From assembly GCA_039818165.1 (NCBI GenBank), contig JBCBUL010000001.1, positions 248,001 through 312,000 of the forward strand: a DNA stretch of 64,000 nucleotides, in the 5' to 3' direction. This DNA comes from UBA5336 sp039818165. GTDB taxonomy: Bacteria; Pseudomonadota; Alphaproteobacteria; Caulobacterales; Hyphomonadaceae. The notes beneath the pieces are model-generated. The model saw nothing but the letters and a program-made list of their open reading frames with translations. It was not told the DNA's origin and ran no database searches. Position numbers and translations under genes: made by a program. Positions 1-8,753 of the stretch are shown in pieces; position 1 is the first letter of the stretch, and each line of letters starts with the position of its first letter.

Positions 1-1122
1 CAGGTTGTACGCCTAAATCGCCGCCTCGCCGGCTCCGATGCCGATATGGAGATGGCTTACCGGGCGATGCATCTGGCTGAACTCTGCATTGCAGATGTGA
101 CCGACTATGATCACCGTGCTTTGAGCTATCTCAGTATGCGGCTCGTCCTGTCAAAGGGGCCCGCCATCGCGATTGATCGGAACCAGCACTATCGCATGGT
201 GTCATACCCGCGACCCGTGGCCGATATTGCACTTTATGCCGGTCAGGATGCGGAACAGGAGGCTGACGTTCGCAGCCGGGTCAAGGCGAAGGTCATTGAG
301 GCGATGGGGCCGACCGTCGCCGGTGAACGATTCAGCCCTGTCTACAAGGACCTTGAAGCGCTTTCCGTTTCCTTGCGTGGATCAGACCGAAAAAAGGGCA
401 AGGCGCCGCAGTATCGACAATATGCGTTGAGCGGCCTTACCAATAGCCCGCGCGTAGCGATTGCAGTCGGTGATATTCGCATGGTGAAGGGGGTCGATGT
501 CTGGGTGAACCCGGAGAACACCCATCTGGAAATGGCCCGCGTGTTCGATACGTCTATCTCCGGCACAATTCGGCATCTGTCATCGAAATGGACGGGTGGC
601 GGGACGCGCAGCGATGATTTCATGCGTCGGCAAGTGGCGCAGAAACTGCCTGCCGGGCCTGTGGAGCCAGGGTTTGCACAGCTCACGTCCACCAAGGGGG
701 ACCTCAAGAGCGTGAATCTGGTGAAAGCCGTCGCCCATGTTGCTGCGGTGGAATTGAAGGGCCGCGAACCCGGCGCTGGGTATAGAGCGGTATCCGGCGA
801 CAAGATTGCGAAATGCGTCACAGGCGTGCTCAGCGCGATGGATGACAGCAACAAGACACGGTTCCAACAACCCCTGAGAACCGTGATCATTCCCTTGATC
901 GGCTCATACGCATCCCCCCAGAAGGCGGAAAGAAACGCGATGGAGATGGTCCGTGCCATCGTGGCCTACTTCTCTCCGGAGCGGATTGCGAACAGCAAGA
1001 TCAAGGGCGTCGCACTGCTGGGCTATACCGATGAGGATGAGCGCCTGATTACGAAGGCGTTCCGGCGCATCGAGGCGCCCCGGCGGCTGGAAGACCTGTC
1101 CAAGACAACAGATGAGCTCTGA
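1..1122 (+). CDS. TIR/deoxyribosyltransferase-like plus macro-domain protein (5' partial)
   Basis: The frame is open from base 1, so the true start lies upstream and the first in-frame ATG (46) is probably internal. The visible part begins with LCIADVTDYDHRALSYL, which resembles the 'ADLVIADLTxxNPNVxYELG' strand-loop of nucleoside 2-deoxyribosyltransferase/TIR-like folds. From about base 448 to 1095 it looks like a macro domain: the opening VAIAVGDIRMVKGVDVWVNPEN matches the usual GDI...DAIVNAAN strand in layout, and the end (IIPLIGSY... then VALLGYTDEDERLITKAF) matches the last strands and helix. Macro domains bind ADP-ribose or related ligands; TIR-like domains often cleave NAD. The stop is 8 bases before the patatin gene, so the two are probably co-transcribed. 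Family assignment is from motif resemblance only; whether the TIR-like part is catalytic cannot be judged without the missing N-terminus. Confidence 0.6.
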   Translation, partial: QVVRLNRRLAGSDADMEMAYRAMHLAELCIADVTDYDHRALSYLSMRLVLSKGPAIAIDRNQHYRMVSYPRPVADIALYAGQDAEQEADVRSRVKAKVIEAMGPTVAGERFSPVYKDLEALSVSLRGSDRKKGKAPQYRQYALSGLTNSPRVAIAVGDIRMVKGVDVWVNPENTHLEMARVFDTSISGTIRHLSSKWTGGGTRSDDFMRRQVAQKLPAGPVEPGFAQLTSTKGDLKSVNLVKAVAHVAAVELKGREPGAGYRAVSGDKIAKCVTGVLSAMDDSNKTRFQQPLRTVIIPLIGSYASPQKAERNAMEMVRAIVAYFSPERIANSKIKGVALLGYTDEDERLITKAFRRIEAPRRLEDLSKTTDEL

Positions 1123-1130
1123 GGTCGGAC

Positions 1131-3893
1131 ATGACAGATCAGAGCGGTTCTCCTCACCTGAAAGTGTCGGCTATTGCCGATGACCTGACAGACACATTCA
1201 CACGGCCCATGAGTCAGGGCCTTTGGCCCGCCCTGCAGGCCATTTGGAACAATGATAAACCCACGCGCTGGTCGGTTTTGACCAGTTATTTGAACATGGT
1301 CCGGACCGCATGGCCCATTCTGGCGGCGGTTGTGGCGGCATTGTTGATTGCAACAGGCACGAGCCAGGGCCGAGAAGCGCTAAAGTACTCGGTGAGCCTG
1401 AATTACCCGGGCGGGCATTGGCGCATGGTATGCTCGTTCCTGGCGCTCATGTTTTTTTCCGCCGCCGTGCATGAAGCGGTCCTTCGCTCGATCAACGTAT
1501 ACTATCCGTTTTCAAGCCGGGCAGAGCCGCGTCTGCGGGCAAGGTTTCGTGTGGCGGCGGTTGCGGCTTTGGCGTTACCCGTCGCATTGCTTCTGTTCTA
1601 CCTGCAGAATTGGGTCGAATATCAGGAAAGCACCTTTAGCTGGATTGGCGATGTGCGCGCCCGGATTGGCTATGGCGTCGTGCTGGTATTCATCGCCAGC
1701 GCCATCTACGATTTCTCGACGCCTGCCTGGCGCAATCCAAAACCGAGCGCATGGCTGCGCGCCGTTGAGACCATGGCGATCTGGCTCCTCAATGCACTGA
1801 TTATCGTTTGGCTGCTGGCTTTCACGTCCGGCGTGCTGGCGGGCCCCGTCATGGAAACGGTTCGAAACGGATTGCATACGCTCGATTTTGCCTCGAGCGC
1901 TGCGACCGGGGTTTATGTCTCTTTGGCTGCCCTTTTGTTGTCGATCCTCTGGACCACCGCCAACACCACGACCTGGATGATGCGCCAGTTCTACTCGAAT
2001 ACGAACCAGTTCTTTGTGTATGGGCGGCGCCGAACACGTGTGTCCTGGGCTTTTGTGGTCGTTTTTGCCGCGTTGATGCTGGGTTTTGCCTTGCGACCTG
2101 CTGCCGTCGCTGGTTTCGCTGGCCCCGTTGCGACGCTCCTGGTGTGCCTCTTGGCGCTGGGCGGTGTATTCGCGTTTTTCGCTTATCTGAATGCTCGCCG
2201 TGAAAGCATGCCGTTCGCATTCTTTATTCTGGGCGTGGCGATCCTGTCCGGCGCCGTGGGAACGTCGAACTACCACAACATTCAGATCCAGTCGGTCGCA
2301 GACCGCGACGATCTATCTGTTCAGAGTGTTGATGAAGCGGTCCAGTCATGGGTCGACGCGCGCGAGACCAGCGATGCCCCCGCCATTATCGTACTGGCCG
2401 AAGGCGGCGGCATTCGCGCAGCCCTGCACACGGCCGCAGTGATGACGTGCCTCGATTCCCAGGACACAGAATTCTACGACTCGATTTTTGCCATGTCGGG
2501 CGTTTCCGGTGGATCGGTGGGCCTGGGGGCCTATTTGAGCGCGCGGGCGGAAATGAACCGCGGCAATCAGTTCCGCGCATTGGAGGCGCAAACGGGTGGC
2601 TGTGATTTCGCGTTCAGCCCCAGCAACGAGGTCAGGCCGGATAGATCCTATCTCCCTCTGCTCACCACCAGCTTCCTGCAGAAAGACTTCTTCTCGCCCC
2701 TCATGTCCGGCTTCATGCTGCGCGACTTTCCAATGAACATCAGCTGGTGCGTGTTCACCGATTGTAGTTTCAAAGACAAGTTCGACCGGGCAGGCGTGTT
2801 CGAAGACTCTTTCCGGCAGGGCTTCCGTCAGACAGATGCCGATCTCAGAGACGGGGAGGCCGATCTGGAAGCCCCCGCCCTGGGCTTTCTCGAAGCGGTT
2901 GCCATGGCCAGTGGAACCGGTGGCGAGCTCGGATCTGGGGGAGCACCGCCCATCGTCGTGTTCAACACGTTTGATGTTCGATCAGGTCAGCCTGCGATTG
3001 TCAGCAATGTCCGCTATGGGGATCGTCTCTCGGGCGCCGACCTCGATGAAGAACCCGGCTGGGCCAATGCCTATCCCTATTGGAACGTATTGGACGTGAT
3101 CGACCCAGGGAGCACGCCGGGAGCCTATCTCGATGTGGCGAGCGCTGCGCACATGTCAGCCCGCTTTCCGCTGATCAGTCCACCGGGGCGGTTGTGCCCT
3201 GGCAATGTGGATTGCGATCAACGGGGCGCAGGGCCTTTCATTGATGGCGGCTACTATGACAATTCCGGCGCTGCGGGCATCCAGCGCGCCGTTGCCCAGC
3301 TTCGCCGCATCGCGCCGGATAAGCCGATCGTGGTGCTTCACATCAATTATCGCGGTTTGCCCGGCGATTTGCCAGAAGCGCGCTTGCCCGCCTTTTTCGA
3401 TTTTGCGGTCCCACTGAACGGTGTTCTCAAGGCGCGGGGCGCCCATGGCCAGGTGCCTATTGCCCAGCTTTGCCGAACGATTGAAGGCGATCGATTAGCT
3501 GATGGAGACAGCCGCTGCGAAGATTTGAATGGGTTTCTCGCAGATCCCGTTGGCGCAAGACCGGCTGATGATTGCGATGGACCCAACCTGCGTTTCCAAG
3601 TTGCTTTCAAGGAGGATGTTTCCTCTTCCGGATACCAGTGGCTGACCTCACCGCTTCAGGCGCAAGCCGATGAAGTGTGTGGTGGCCGGGACGCCTATCG
3701 CGAGACGACCAGTGAAACCCCGGTTTACAAGCCCCGTCCGGTGGACCTTCCATTGGGGTGGCTGCTTGGTGATGCCGGTGAGCCGATCCTGCGCCGTGTG
3801 GACCACCAGATCCCGGCGCTACACGATGCGCTTTGCCTGGATGGCTTTGCAACGTGTTCTGAGACGCCTGAGGGGACAACAAGCCCTGAATAG
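1131..3893 (+). CDS. Multi-pass membrane patatin-like phospholipase
   Basis: 920 aa. The N-terminal ~390 residues hold about eight or nine hydrophobic segments. They are followed by a patatin domain (~417-760) with the glycine-rich oxyanion loop EGGGIRA (residues 424-430), the nucleophile elbow GVSGG with Ser459, and the DGG motif with Asp705, forming the Ser-Asp dyad of patatin lipases. The loop ends in Ala where GGGxRG is usual. Predicted role: hydrolysis of membrane phospholipid or another acyl ester at the inner membrane. A GAGG ribosome binding site lies 6 bases before the ATG. The gene follows the macro-domain gene by 8 bases, which suggests an effector controlled by that partner, as patatins act in CBASS-type systems; this role is inference. 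The rpmE terminator starts directly after the stop. Confidence 0.8.
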   Translation: MTDQSGSPHLKVSAIADDLTDTFTRPMSQGLWPALQAIWNNDKPTRWSVLTSYLNMVRTAWPILAAVVAALLIATGTSQGREALKYSVSLNYPGGHWRMVCSFLALMFFSAAVHEAVLRSINVYYPFSSRAEPRLRARFRVAAVAALALPVALLLFYLQNWVEYQESTFSWIGDVRARIGYGVVLVFIASAIYDFSTPAWRNPKPSAWLRAVETMAIWLLNALIIVWLLAFTSGVLAGPVMETVRNGLHTLDFASSAATGVYVSLAALLLSILWTTANTTTWMMRQFYSNTNQFFVYGRRRTRVSWAFVVVFAALMLGFALRPAAVAGFAGPVATLLVCLLALGGVFAFFAYLNARRESMPFAFFILGVAILSGAVGTSNYHNIQIQSVADRDDLSVQSVDEAVQSWVDARETSDAPAIIVLAEGGGIRAALHTAAVMTCLDSQDTEFYDSIFAMSGVSGGSVGLGAYLSARAEMNRGNQFRALEAQTGGCDFAFSPSNEVRPDRSYLPLLTTSFLQKDFFSPLMSGFMLRDFPMNISWCVFTDCSFKDKFDRAGVFEDSFRQGFRQTDADLRDGEADLEAPALGFLEAVAMASGTGGELGSGGAPPIVVFNTFDVRSGQPAIVSNVRYGDRLSGADLDEEPGWANAYPYWNVLDVIDPGSTPGAYLDVASAAHMSARFPLISPPGRLCPGNVDCDQRGAGPFIDGGYYDNSGAAGIQRAVAQLRRIAPDKPIVVLHINYRGLPGDLPEARLPAFFDFAVPLNGVLKARGAHGQVPIAQLCRTIEGDRLADGDSRCEDLNGFLADPVGARPADDCDGPNLRFQVAFKEDVSSSGYQWLTSPLQAQADEVCGGRDAYRETTSETPVYKPRPVDLPLGWLLGDAGEPILRRVDHQIPALHDALCLDGFATCSETPEGTTSPE

Positions 3894-3927
3894 AAAAAGC
3901 CCCCGACCACAGCGGGCGAGGGCTTCT
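3894..3927 (-). terminator. Rho-independent terminator of rpmE
   Basis: Read on the minus strand, AGCCCTCG pairs with CGGGGGCT (one G-T pair) across an 11-base loop and is followed by TTTTTC. It lies just past the rpmE stop and abuts the patatin stop codon on the other strand. Confidence 0.75.
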
Positions 3928-3948
3928 GATACCGTGTTAGGGTAAGGC

Positions 3949-4164
3949 TTACATGAAGCCCTTGAACTTGTCCTTGAACTTGGACACGCGACCACGATCC
4001 GAAATGCGGGCGCCGCCACCTGTCCAGGCCGGGTGCGTGGTTGGGTCGATATCCAGGACGAGGCGATCGCCTTCTTTTCCGTAGGTCGAACGGGTCTGGT
4101 ATTCGGTGCCGTCATTCATCACAACCGTGATGAAGTGATAGTCGGGATGTCCTTCGGATTTCAT
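3949..4164 (-). CDS. rpmE: 50S ribosomal protein L31
   Basis: 71 aa from the ATG at 4164. The upstream in-frame start at 4254 would add 30 residues unrelated to L31, while 4164 is preceded by AAAGAGGCAGG and begins MKSEGHPDYH, the normal L31 N-terminus. HPDYHFITVVMNDGTEYQTR and DIDPTTHPAWTGG are L31 hallmarks. L31 sits at the central protuberance bridging the large and small subunits. There is no cysteine, so this is the zinc-free (C-minus) form. Monocistronic, with its own terminator downstream, divergent from the ABC transporter gene. Confidence 0.95.
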   Translation of the reverse strand: MKSEGHPDYHFITVVMNDGTEYQTRSTYGKEGDRLVLDIDPTTHPAWTGGGARISDRGRVSKFKDKFKGFM

Positions 4165-4308
4165 CGTGCCTGCCTCTTTAAGCCGTGGGCGCAAAACATG
4201 GGTGCGCGCGTTTGACCACGCGTAAAAATCAAGCTCGCCGAATACATGATCCACAGGACTTGATCAAGGCGCTGGATGCCGTTTCTTTCCACAGGTCCCG
4301 GAGACTCA

Positions 4309-6141
4309 ATGGCGCAAGACACTGAAACCGTTGAAATCGACCGCCGCTCAGCAGTCGATACGCGCGCCGCAGCCGACGAAAGGCCCAAGGGACGCAGCCT
4401 GAAACCCTTGGCGATGCTGCTGCCCTACGCTTTGCAGCATAAGCTGACCGTTGGGGCGGCTTTGGTGTTCCTGCTCATGGGTACCGTGATTTTGTTGACC
4501 ATTCCCATCTTGTTTGGGGGCGCTGTCGATGCGGGGTTTGGCGCGGGCGCGAGCACGAATGCCGTGCTGGGCGCGATCAACCAGAATTTCCTGTTTGTGT
4601 TCCTCGCAGCCGTCGCATTGGGTGGGGTGGGTGCGCTGCGGTTTTATTTTGTGTCCCGGTTCGGGGAGAGGATTGCGGCCGACCTGCGCCGGGATCTCTA
4701 CGGGCATATGTTGGGACTCTCCTCCCGGTATCATTCAAAGATGCGCTCGGGAGAGGCTGTTTCGCGCCTGACCGCGGACGTGGCACTTATCGAGAACTTC
4801 CTCGGCTCGTCCATGTCGCTGGCCACGCGTACCTTGCTCAACACCGTGGGCGCATTGATCGCGATGCTTTTGGTGAACTGGCAGTTGGGCGGGATGCTGT
4901 TGGTGATTATACCCCTAGCAATCCTGCCGATCATGGCCGTCGGCCGGATTATTCGCAGTCTCTCCAACCAAACCCAGTCTGCACTGGCCGATGCCGGGGC
5001 CGAAGCCGCTGAAACCCTCGACGCCATCGAACTCGTCCAGGCCTACGGCCAGGGGCGCGCCCGAAAGGCCCGGTTCACCCAAGCCGTGGAAGAAACCTTC
5101 GCTGCCGCCCTGAAGCGCAACACGGTACGCGCCTGGATGATGCTGCTGATTTCGATCCTCGCTTTTGGCGGGATCACGCTGGTTCTGTGGCTTGGGGCCC
5201 GCGCGGTGGCCACCGGTGCGATGACCGGCGGAGATCTCACGGCGATGGTGCTGTATGCGCTCTACGCCGGGTCGGGGTTCGGCATGCTTGGAGAGATCTA
5301 CGGCGAAGTGATGCGCGCAGCGGGCGCAGCAGACCGCGCCGCAGATGTGTTGAGTGCCCAGCCGGAGATCACAAGCCCCGCACAGCCGGTGGCCTTGCCG
5401 GAGCGCACCAGCGGGGCGTTGAGTTTTGACGATGTGACTTTCCGATATGCGCCTGGCGAGTCACCTGCTCTGTCAGACTTTTCTCTGGCTGTGACACCAG
5501 GCGATTTCATCGCACTTGTCGGCCCCAGTGGCGCCGGGAAATCCACGGTGTTTCGCCTCGCTTTGCGGCTGTTTGATCCAGAAGCTGGCGCCGTGCGGCT
5601 CGACGGTAACCCAGCGAAGAGCTGTGACCTGGACGCCTGGCGCGGCCAGTTTGCCTATGCGCCCCAGGAATCGGCGTTGTTTACCGGGACCGCGCGCGAA
5701 AACATTGCTTTTGGGGGCCTCGAGGCGTCGGATTCAGAGCTGCTGGACGCCGCGGACATGGCCGAAGCCCGGGCTTTTCTGGAGACCAAGGGTGGACTGG
5801 ACGCCGAACTGGGTCAGAAGGGACGGGGCTTGTCCGGGGGGCAGCGCCAGAGGGTTGCCCTCGCCCGTGCCCTTGTCCGCGATGCGCCGGTGCTTCTGCT
5901 GGATGAGGCGACCAGTGCTTTGGACAGCGAAAGTGAGTCTGCGGTTCAGCGCGCCATTGCGAAGGCTGCGGAGGGGCGCACAACCCTGGTCATTGCTCAC
6001 CGTCTCGCCACCGTGCGCCGGGCCGACAGGATCATTGTGATGGATGCGGGCCGGATTGTGGAGCAGGGCACCCATGATGACTTGGTCGCTGCAGGTGGCC
6101 TTTATGCCCGGCTGGCGGAGTTGCAATTCACTGAAGCCTGA
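4309..6141 (+). CDS. ABC transporter, fused permease and ATPase (MdlB/MsbA type)
   Basis: 610 aa from the ATG at 4309, which has GGAG six bases upstream; an ATG at 4276 adds 11 residues and has no such site. The N-terminal half carries about six membrane helices (ABC exporter fold). The C-terminal half has Walker A GPSGAGKS, signature LSGGQRQR, Walker B VLLLDEAT and a switch histidine in IAHRLAT. This is a half-transporter that works as a dimer to export a lipid, peptide or drug-like substrate; the substrate cannot be told from sequence. It diverges from rpmE across a 144-base gap and converges on the CadC-like regulator. Confidence 0.9.
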   Translation: MAQDTETVEIDRRSAVDTRAAADERPKGRSLKPLAMLLPYALQHKLTVGAALVFLLMGTVILLTIPILFGGAVDAGFGAGASTNAVLGAINQNFLFVFLAAVALGGVGALRFYFVSRFGERIAADLRRDLYGHMLGLSSRYHSKMRSGEAVSRLTADVALIENFLGSSMSLATRTLLNTVGALIAMLLVNWQLGGMLLVIIPLAILPIMAVGRIIRSLSNQTQSALADAGAEAAETLDAIELVQAYGQGRARKARFTQAVEETFAAALKRNTVRAWMMLLISILAFGGITLVLWLGARAVATGAMTGGDLTAMVLYALYAGSGFGMLGEIYGEVMRAAGAADRAADVLSAQPEITSPAQPVALPERTSGALSFDDVTFRYAPGESPALSDFSLAVTPGDFIALVGPSGAGKSTVFRLALRLFDPEAGAVRLDGNPAKSCDLDAWRGQFAYAPQESALFTGTARENIAFGGLEASDSELLDAADMAEARAFLETKGGLDAELGQKGRGLSGGQRQRVALARALVRDAPVLLLDEATSALDSESESAVQRAIAKAAEGRTTLVIAHRLATVRRADRIIVMDAGRIVEQGTHDDLVAAGGLYARLAELQFTEA

Positions 6142-6153
6142 GCGGCGAATTGC

Positions 6154-8094
6154 TCAGTCGGTCTCGGAGATCGCGCGCCGCGCCATGGTGCGGCAATCCA
6201 CCGGCAGGGCTTCCATCGTGCAGAAGTCTGGCCAACGGTCGGTCTCGGCCCAATAGTCTACCAGCCCATACCGGTCCATCATAATCCAGAATCGGTGGTC
6301 TTGTCGGAACGGGGCCATGTCTGGATAGAAGTGTATGATGGTCTCGTCATAGACTGTGGCATCGGCTCCGCCTTCGATCAGTGCCCAGGCCCGATCAATT
6401 TCGCCCAGCGCAACATACATGCGCATCGGCCAATGGTAGGCGACGCCGCGGCAGGCCTCTTCGAGCGCCGTAGGGTCATTCCCAGCGCCCTGTTTCAGCC
6501 TAAGAAATGTTCGGTAGCATTGCTGGTAGTTCTCGGGCGCCTGGTAATCGCCTTCCGGTGGCTGGCGCAGGAAGGCGAGGGCGTCGTCCGGATCATCCCT
6601 GAGGAACACTTTGCTTTGAAGACGGCGCAAGTGCAGCAGCCACAGGTCAGGATCAATCTCCGCTGCGCGATCAAATTGGCGTTCCATCGCACCGTAATCG
6701 CCTAGCGACGCGAAAATCCATCCCATCTGCGTCAGCAGTTCAGGATCGTTGGGGTGGTTGGATGCGGCCTTGTAGAACATGTCCGACGCTGCAGAAAACC
6801 GCCCGACGGACCGCAGAAAATTGGAATACAGCGTGTAGAATTCGTCTGGCATCGCCTGGGGCGCGGACGCGATCCGCATCCGGTTCTCCACTTCAATCAG
6901 ATCTTTCCCGCCGCTTCGGGTCCAACTGATTGCGCCTGCAACGAAATTGGCAAACGGGTGTTCTGGATCGCCGTCCAGGATGGGGATGATCAAGTCCTTG
7001 GCGTCTGCGAAGAGGATTTCGCTGTCTTCGGGGCTTTCCTGATGTTTGGCTTCCAGCACCGTCGCCCAGGCGTGCAGGCTGATGGCGTAGGGGTTGGTTG
7101 GGTCTGCGTCATAGATCGGCTGGGAGAATGTCAGGACATCGCCCATCTTTGCCTCGTATGGTCGCTCGCAGAACCGGGCATAAAGCGCCAGGGTCTCCAC
7201 AGGTGTCTCGCGAAAATCCGGCCGCCAGCGGGTCATGCAGCCCAGCACGCCCGCGAGGCGCGTCGAGACGGTCAGGTCGAAGGCTTGGCCTTCCTCGCTG
7301 GGCTCGAAGACTCGCGACCACAGCAGGAGTTGGCTGGGATGGTCCACCAAATTCACCGTGACGCGGAGCATGTCCTCCCCGCCGTCAACGCGTGTTGTAA
7401 TGTCGAACTTCTGGCCTTGTGCTTCGCCGCCTGCAGCCAACGTGGTGAACAGCCCGTTCGCCAGGAGCTGGCTCGACATCTGGGCGCGCAGATTGCTCGC
7501 GAACCGTTCTGTCTGGGGTGTGTCGCTGACGGTTTGGACTGGGGCGAGCCACACCCGGTCGATTTCAACCGATACCGTTTGCGTATCCGGGGCAGGCCAG
7601 GTGAGCAGGACCGCAAGTACGCCAGCGCACATCAAGGTTGCCGCGACAATTGCGAGCGCCAGCCCCCGTCCTGATGATTTGTCGGGTCGCGCGTCGGCCG
7701 TTTCGTCTGGTGCGTTGTCCAAAAACAAACCCCCCGGCAATTCCACACGACTGAGTGCCTTAACGGGTAAGGTCAGCTTGTATCCACGCTTCGGGATCGT
7801 TTCGATCACCGTGTCAGTCTCACCTGCATCGCGCAGGGTTTTCCGCAACAGCGATATCGCGCGGCTGAGACTGTCATCGCCGCCATGCTCAACGCGCCAG
7901 ACTTGCTCAATCAGCGTATCGCGCGCCACCACGTCGCCAGCATGCTCCACCAACACGCAGAGCACGTCCATGATCCGCGGCTCGATGCTGATCTCGATAT
8001 GCTCGCCTTTGATGAGATTGCACTGGGGATCAACGTCGATCCGGCCGATCCGAAAGGCTTCGGGTGTTGTTCTGTATGATCCATCCACGCGCAC
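6154..8094 (-). CDS. CadC-like membrane transcriptional regulator with TPR-like C-terminus
   Basis: 646 aa. Residues ~10-115 form an OmpR/CadC winged helix (EPRIMDVLCVLVEHAGDVV ... ETIPKRGYKL). One hydrophobic segment (LALAIVAATLMCAGVLAVLLTW) follows at ~145-167. The rest, outside the membrane, contains helical repeats resembling TPRs (for example NHPNDPELLTQMGWIFASLG). There is no receiver domain, so this is a one-component membrane-anchored regulator of the ToxR/CadC kind, probably sensing an envelope signal. It diverges from the UrcA-like gene; an inverted repeat at 8186-8206 between them is a candidate operator. Target genes unknown. Confidence 0.85.
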   Translation of the reverse strand: MRVDGSYRTTPEAFRIGRIDVDPQCNLIKGEHIEISIEPRIMDVLCVLVEHAGDVVARDTLIEQVWRVEHGGDDSLSRAISLLRKTLRDAGETDTVIETIPKRGYKLTLPVKALSRVELPGGLFLDNAPDETADARPDKSSGRGLALAIVAATLMCAGVLAVLLTWPAPDTQTVSVEIDRVWLAPVQTVSDTPQTERFASNLRAQMSSQLLANGLFTTLAAGGEAQGQKFDITTRVDGGEDMLRVTVNLVDHPSQLLLWSRVFEPSEEGQAFDLTVSTRLAGVLGCMTRWRPDFRETPVETLALYARFCERPYEAKMGDVLTFSQPIYDADPTNPYAISLHAWATVLEAKHQESPEDSEILFADAKDLIIPILDGDPEHPFANFVAGAISWTRSGGKDLIEVENRMRIASAPQAMPDEFYTLYSNFLRSVGRFSAASDMFYKAASNHPNDPELLTQMGWIFASLGDYGAMERQFDRAAEIDPDLWLLHLRRLQSKVFLRDDPDDALAFLRQPPEGDYQAPENYQQCYRTFLRLKQGAGNDPTALEEACRGVAYHWPMRMYVALGEIDRAWALIEGGADATVYDETIIHFYPDMAPFRQDHRFWIMMDRYGLVDYWAETDRWPDFCTMEALPVDCRTMARRAISETD

Positions 8095-8185
8095 GGTCCC
8101 CCGTCTACAAAGGTAGATTATCAGCGCAATGGGGCGTCACAAGGGCAAACTCAAAACCGAAAACGCTATAAAAACAACATCCTCA

Positions 8186-8206
8186 GATTTTCATAAGACG
8201 AAAATC
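8186..8206. promoter_or_regulatory. Inverted repeat in the CadC-like / UrcA-like divergent promoter
   Basis: GATTTTC and GAAAATC form a perfect 7-bp inverted repeat with a 7-base spacer. It lies 92 bases upstream of the regulator start and 104 upstream of the UrcA-like start. The size and place suit a dimeric regulator's operator; which protein binds is not shown. Confidence 0.4.
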
Positions 8207-8309
8207 AGGCCGTTTTCAGGTCTCCACAAGGACCTCGCTGGTCCAGCCCGGCAAGGGTGACGTCACAGCACGAGACGCTGTGCACACATCGCTTTCTGAG
8301 GAGACACCC

Positions 8310-8651
8310 ATGACCCGCATGATCAAAACCTTCCTTGCCGGTGCCGCATTTACGGCCTTCGCCGCAACTGCTGTCGCAGAAGCACCCGTAAAGGCAGACT
8401 TCACCTACTCCCCTACAGCACCGGTCTCCACGACCTATGCCGCCTTTATCGACACAGCGAAGGCCGCCTGCCGGGTCTCCCCCCGCGAGGTTCGCCAACT
8501 CGGTGCGCGGATGCGGATGCAGGAGGCGTGCACAGAAACCCTCCTCGCAAAGGCCGTCGCGGCCACACGGAATCAAAGCCTGATCGCTTTCCACGGAGAG
8601 CAGATCGGTGACCCAGCTGCTCGGCGCCAAATGGCCGGTCTGACGCGTTAA
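8310..8651 (+). CDS. UrcA-like small secreted protein
   Basis: 113 aa from the ATG at 8310, preceded by GAGGAG at a good distance; the ATG-like start at 8280 would add ten residues before the signal peptide. Residues 1-23 look like a cleavable signal (MIKTFLAGAAFTAFAATAVA). The mature part has two cysteines in the spacing seen in UrcA proteins (AKAACRVSP ... MQEACTETLLAKAVAAT). UrcA proteins are short periplasmic proteins of unknown function common in this bacterial group. A strong terminator follows. Divergent from the CadC-like regulator, which may control it. Family call from pattern resemblance. Confidence 0.65.
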   Translation: MTRMIKTFLAGAAFTAFAATAVAEAPVKADFTYSPTAPVSTTYAAFIDTAKAACRVSPREVRQLGARMRMQEACTETLLAKAVAATRNQSLIAFHGEQIGDPAARRQMAGLTR

Positions 8652-8693
8652 TCAGACGGTCGCTCGGCCCTCCGAGTGGAACTGCCGACTTGG

Positions 8694-8724
8694 GGTGTCC
8701 TCGCAAGGGGACACCTTTTTTTTT
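8694..8724 (+). terminator. Rho-independent terminator after the UrcA-like gene
   Basis: GGTGTCC and GGACACC pair perfectly around an 8-base loop and are followed by nine T residues. Textbook intrinsic terminator. Confidence 0.93.
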
Positions 8725-8753
8725 AGGGGGGAGCAAGCTGCTCGCCCTCTGGT

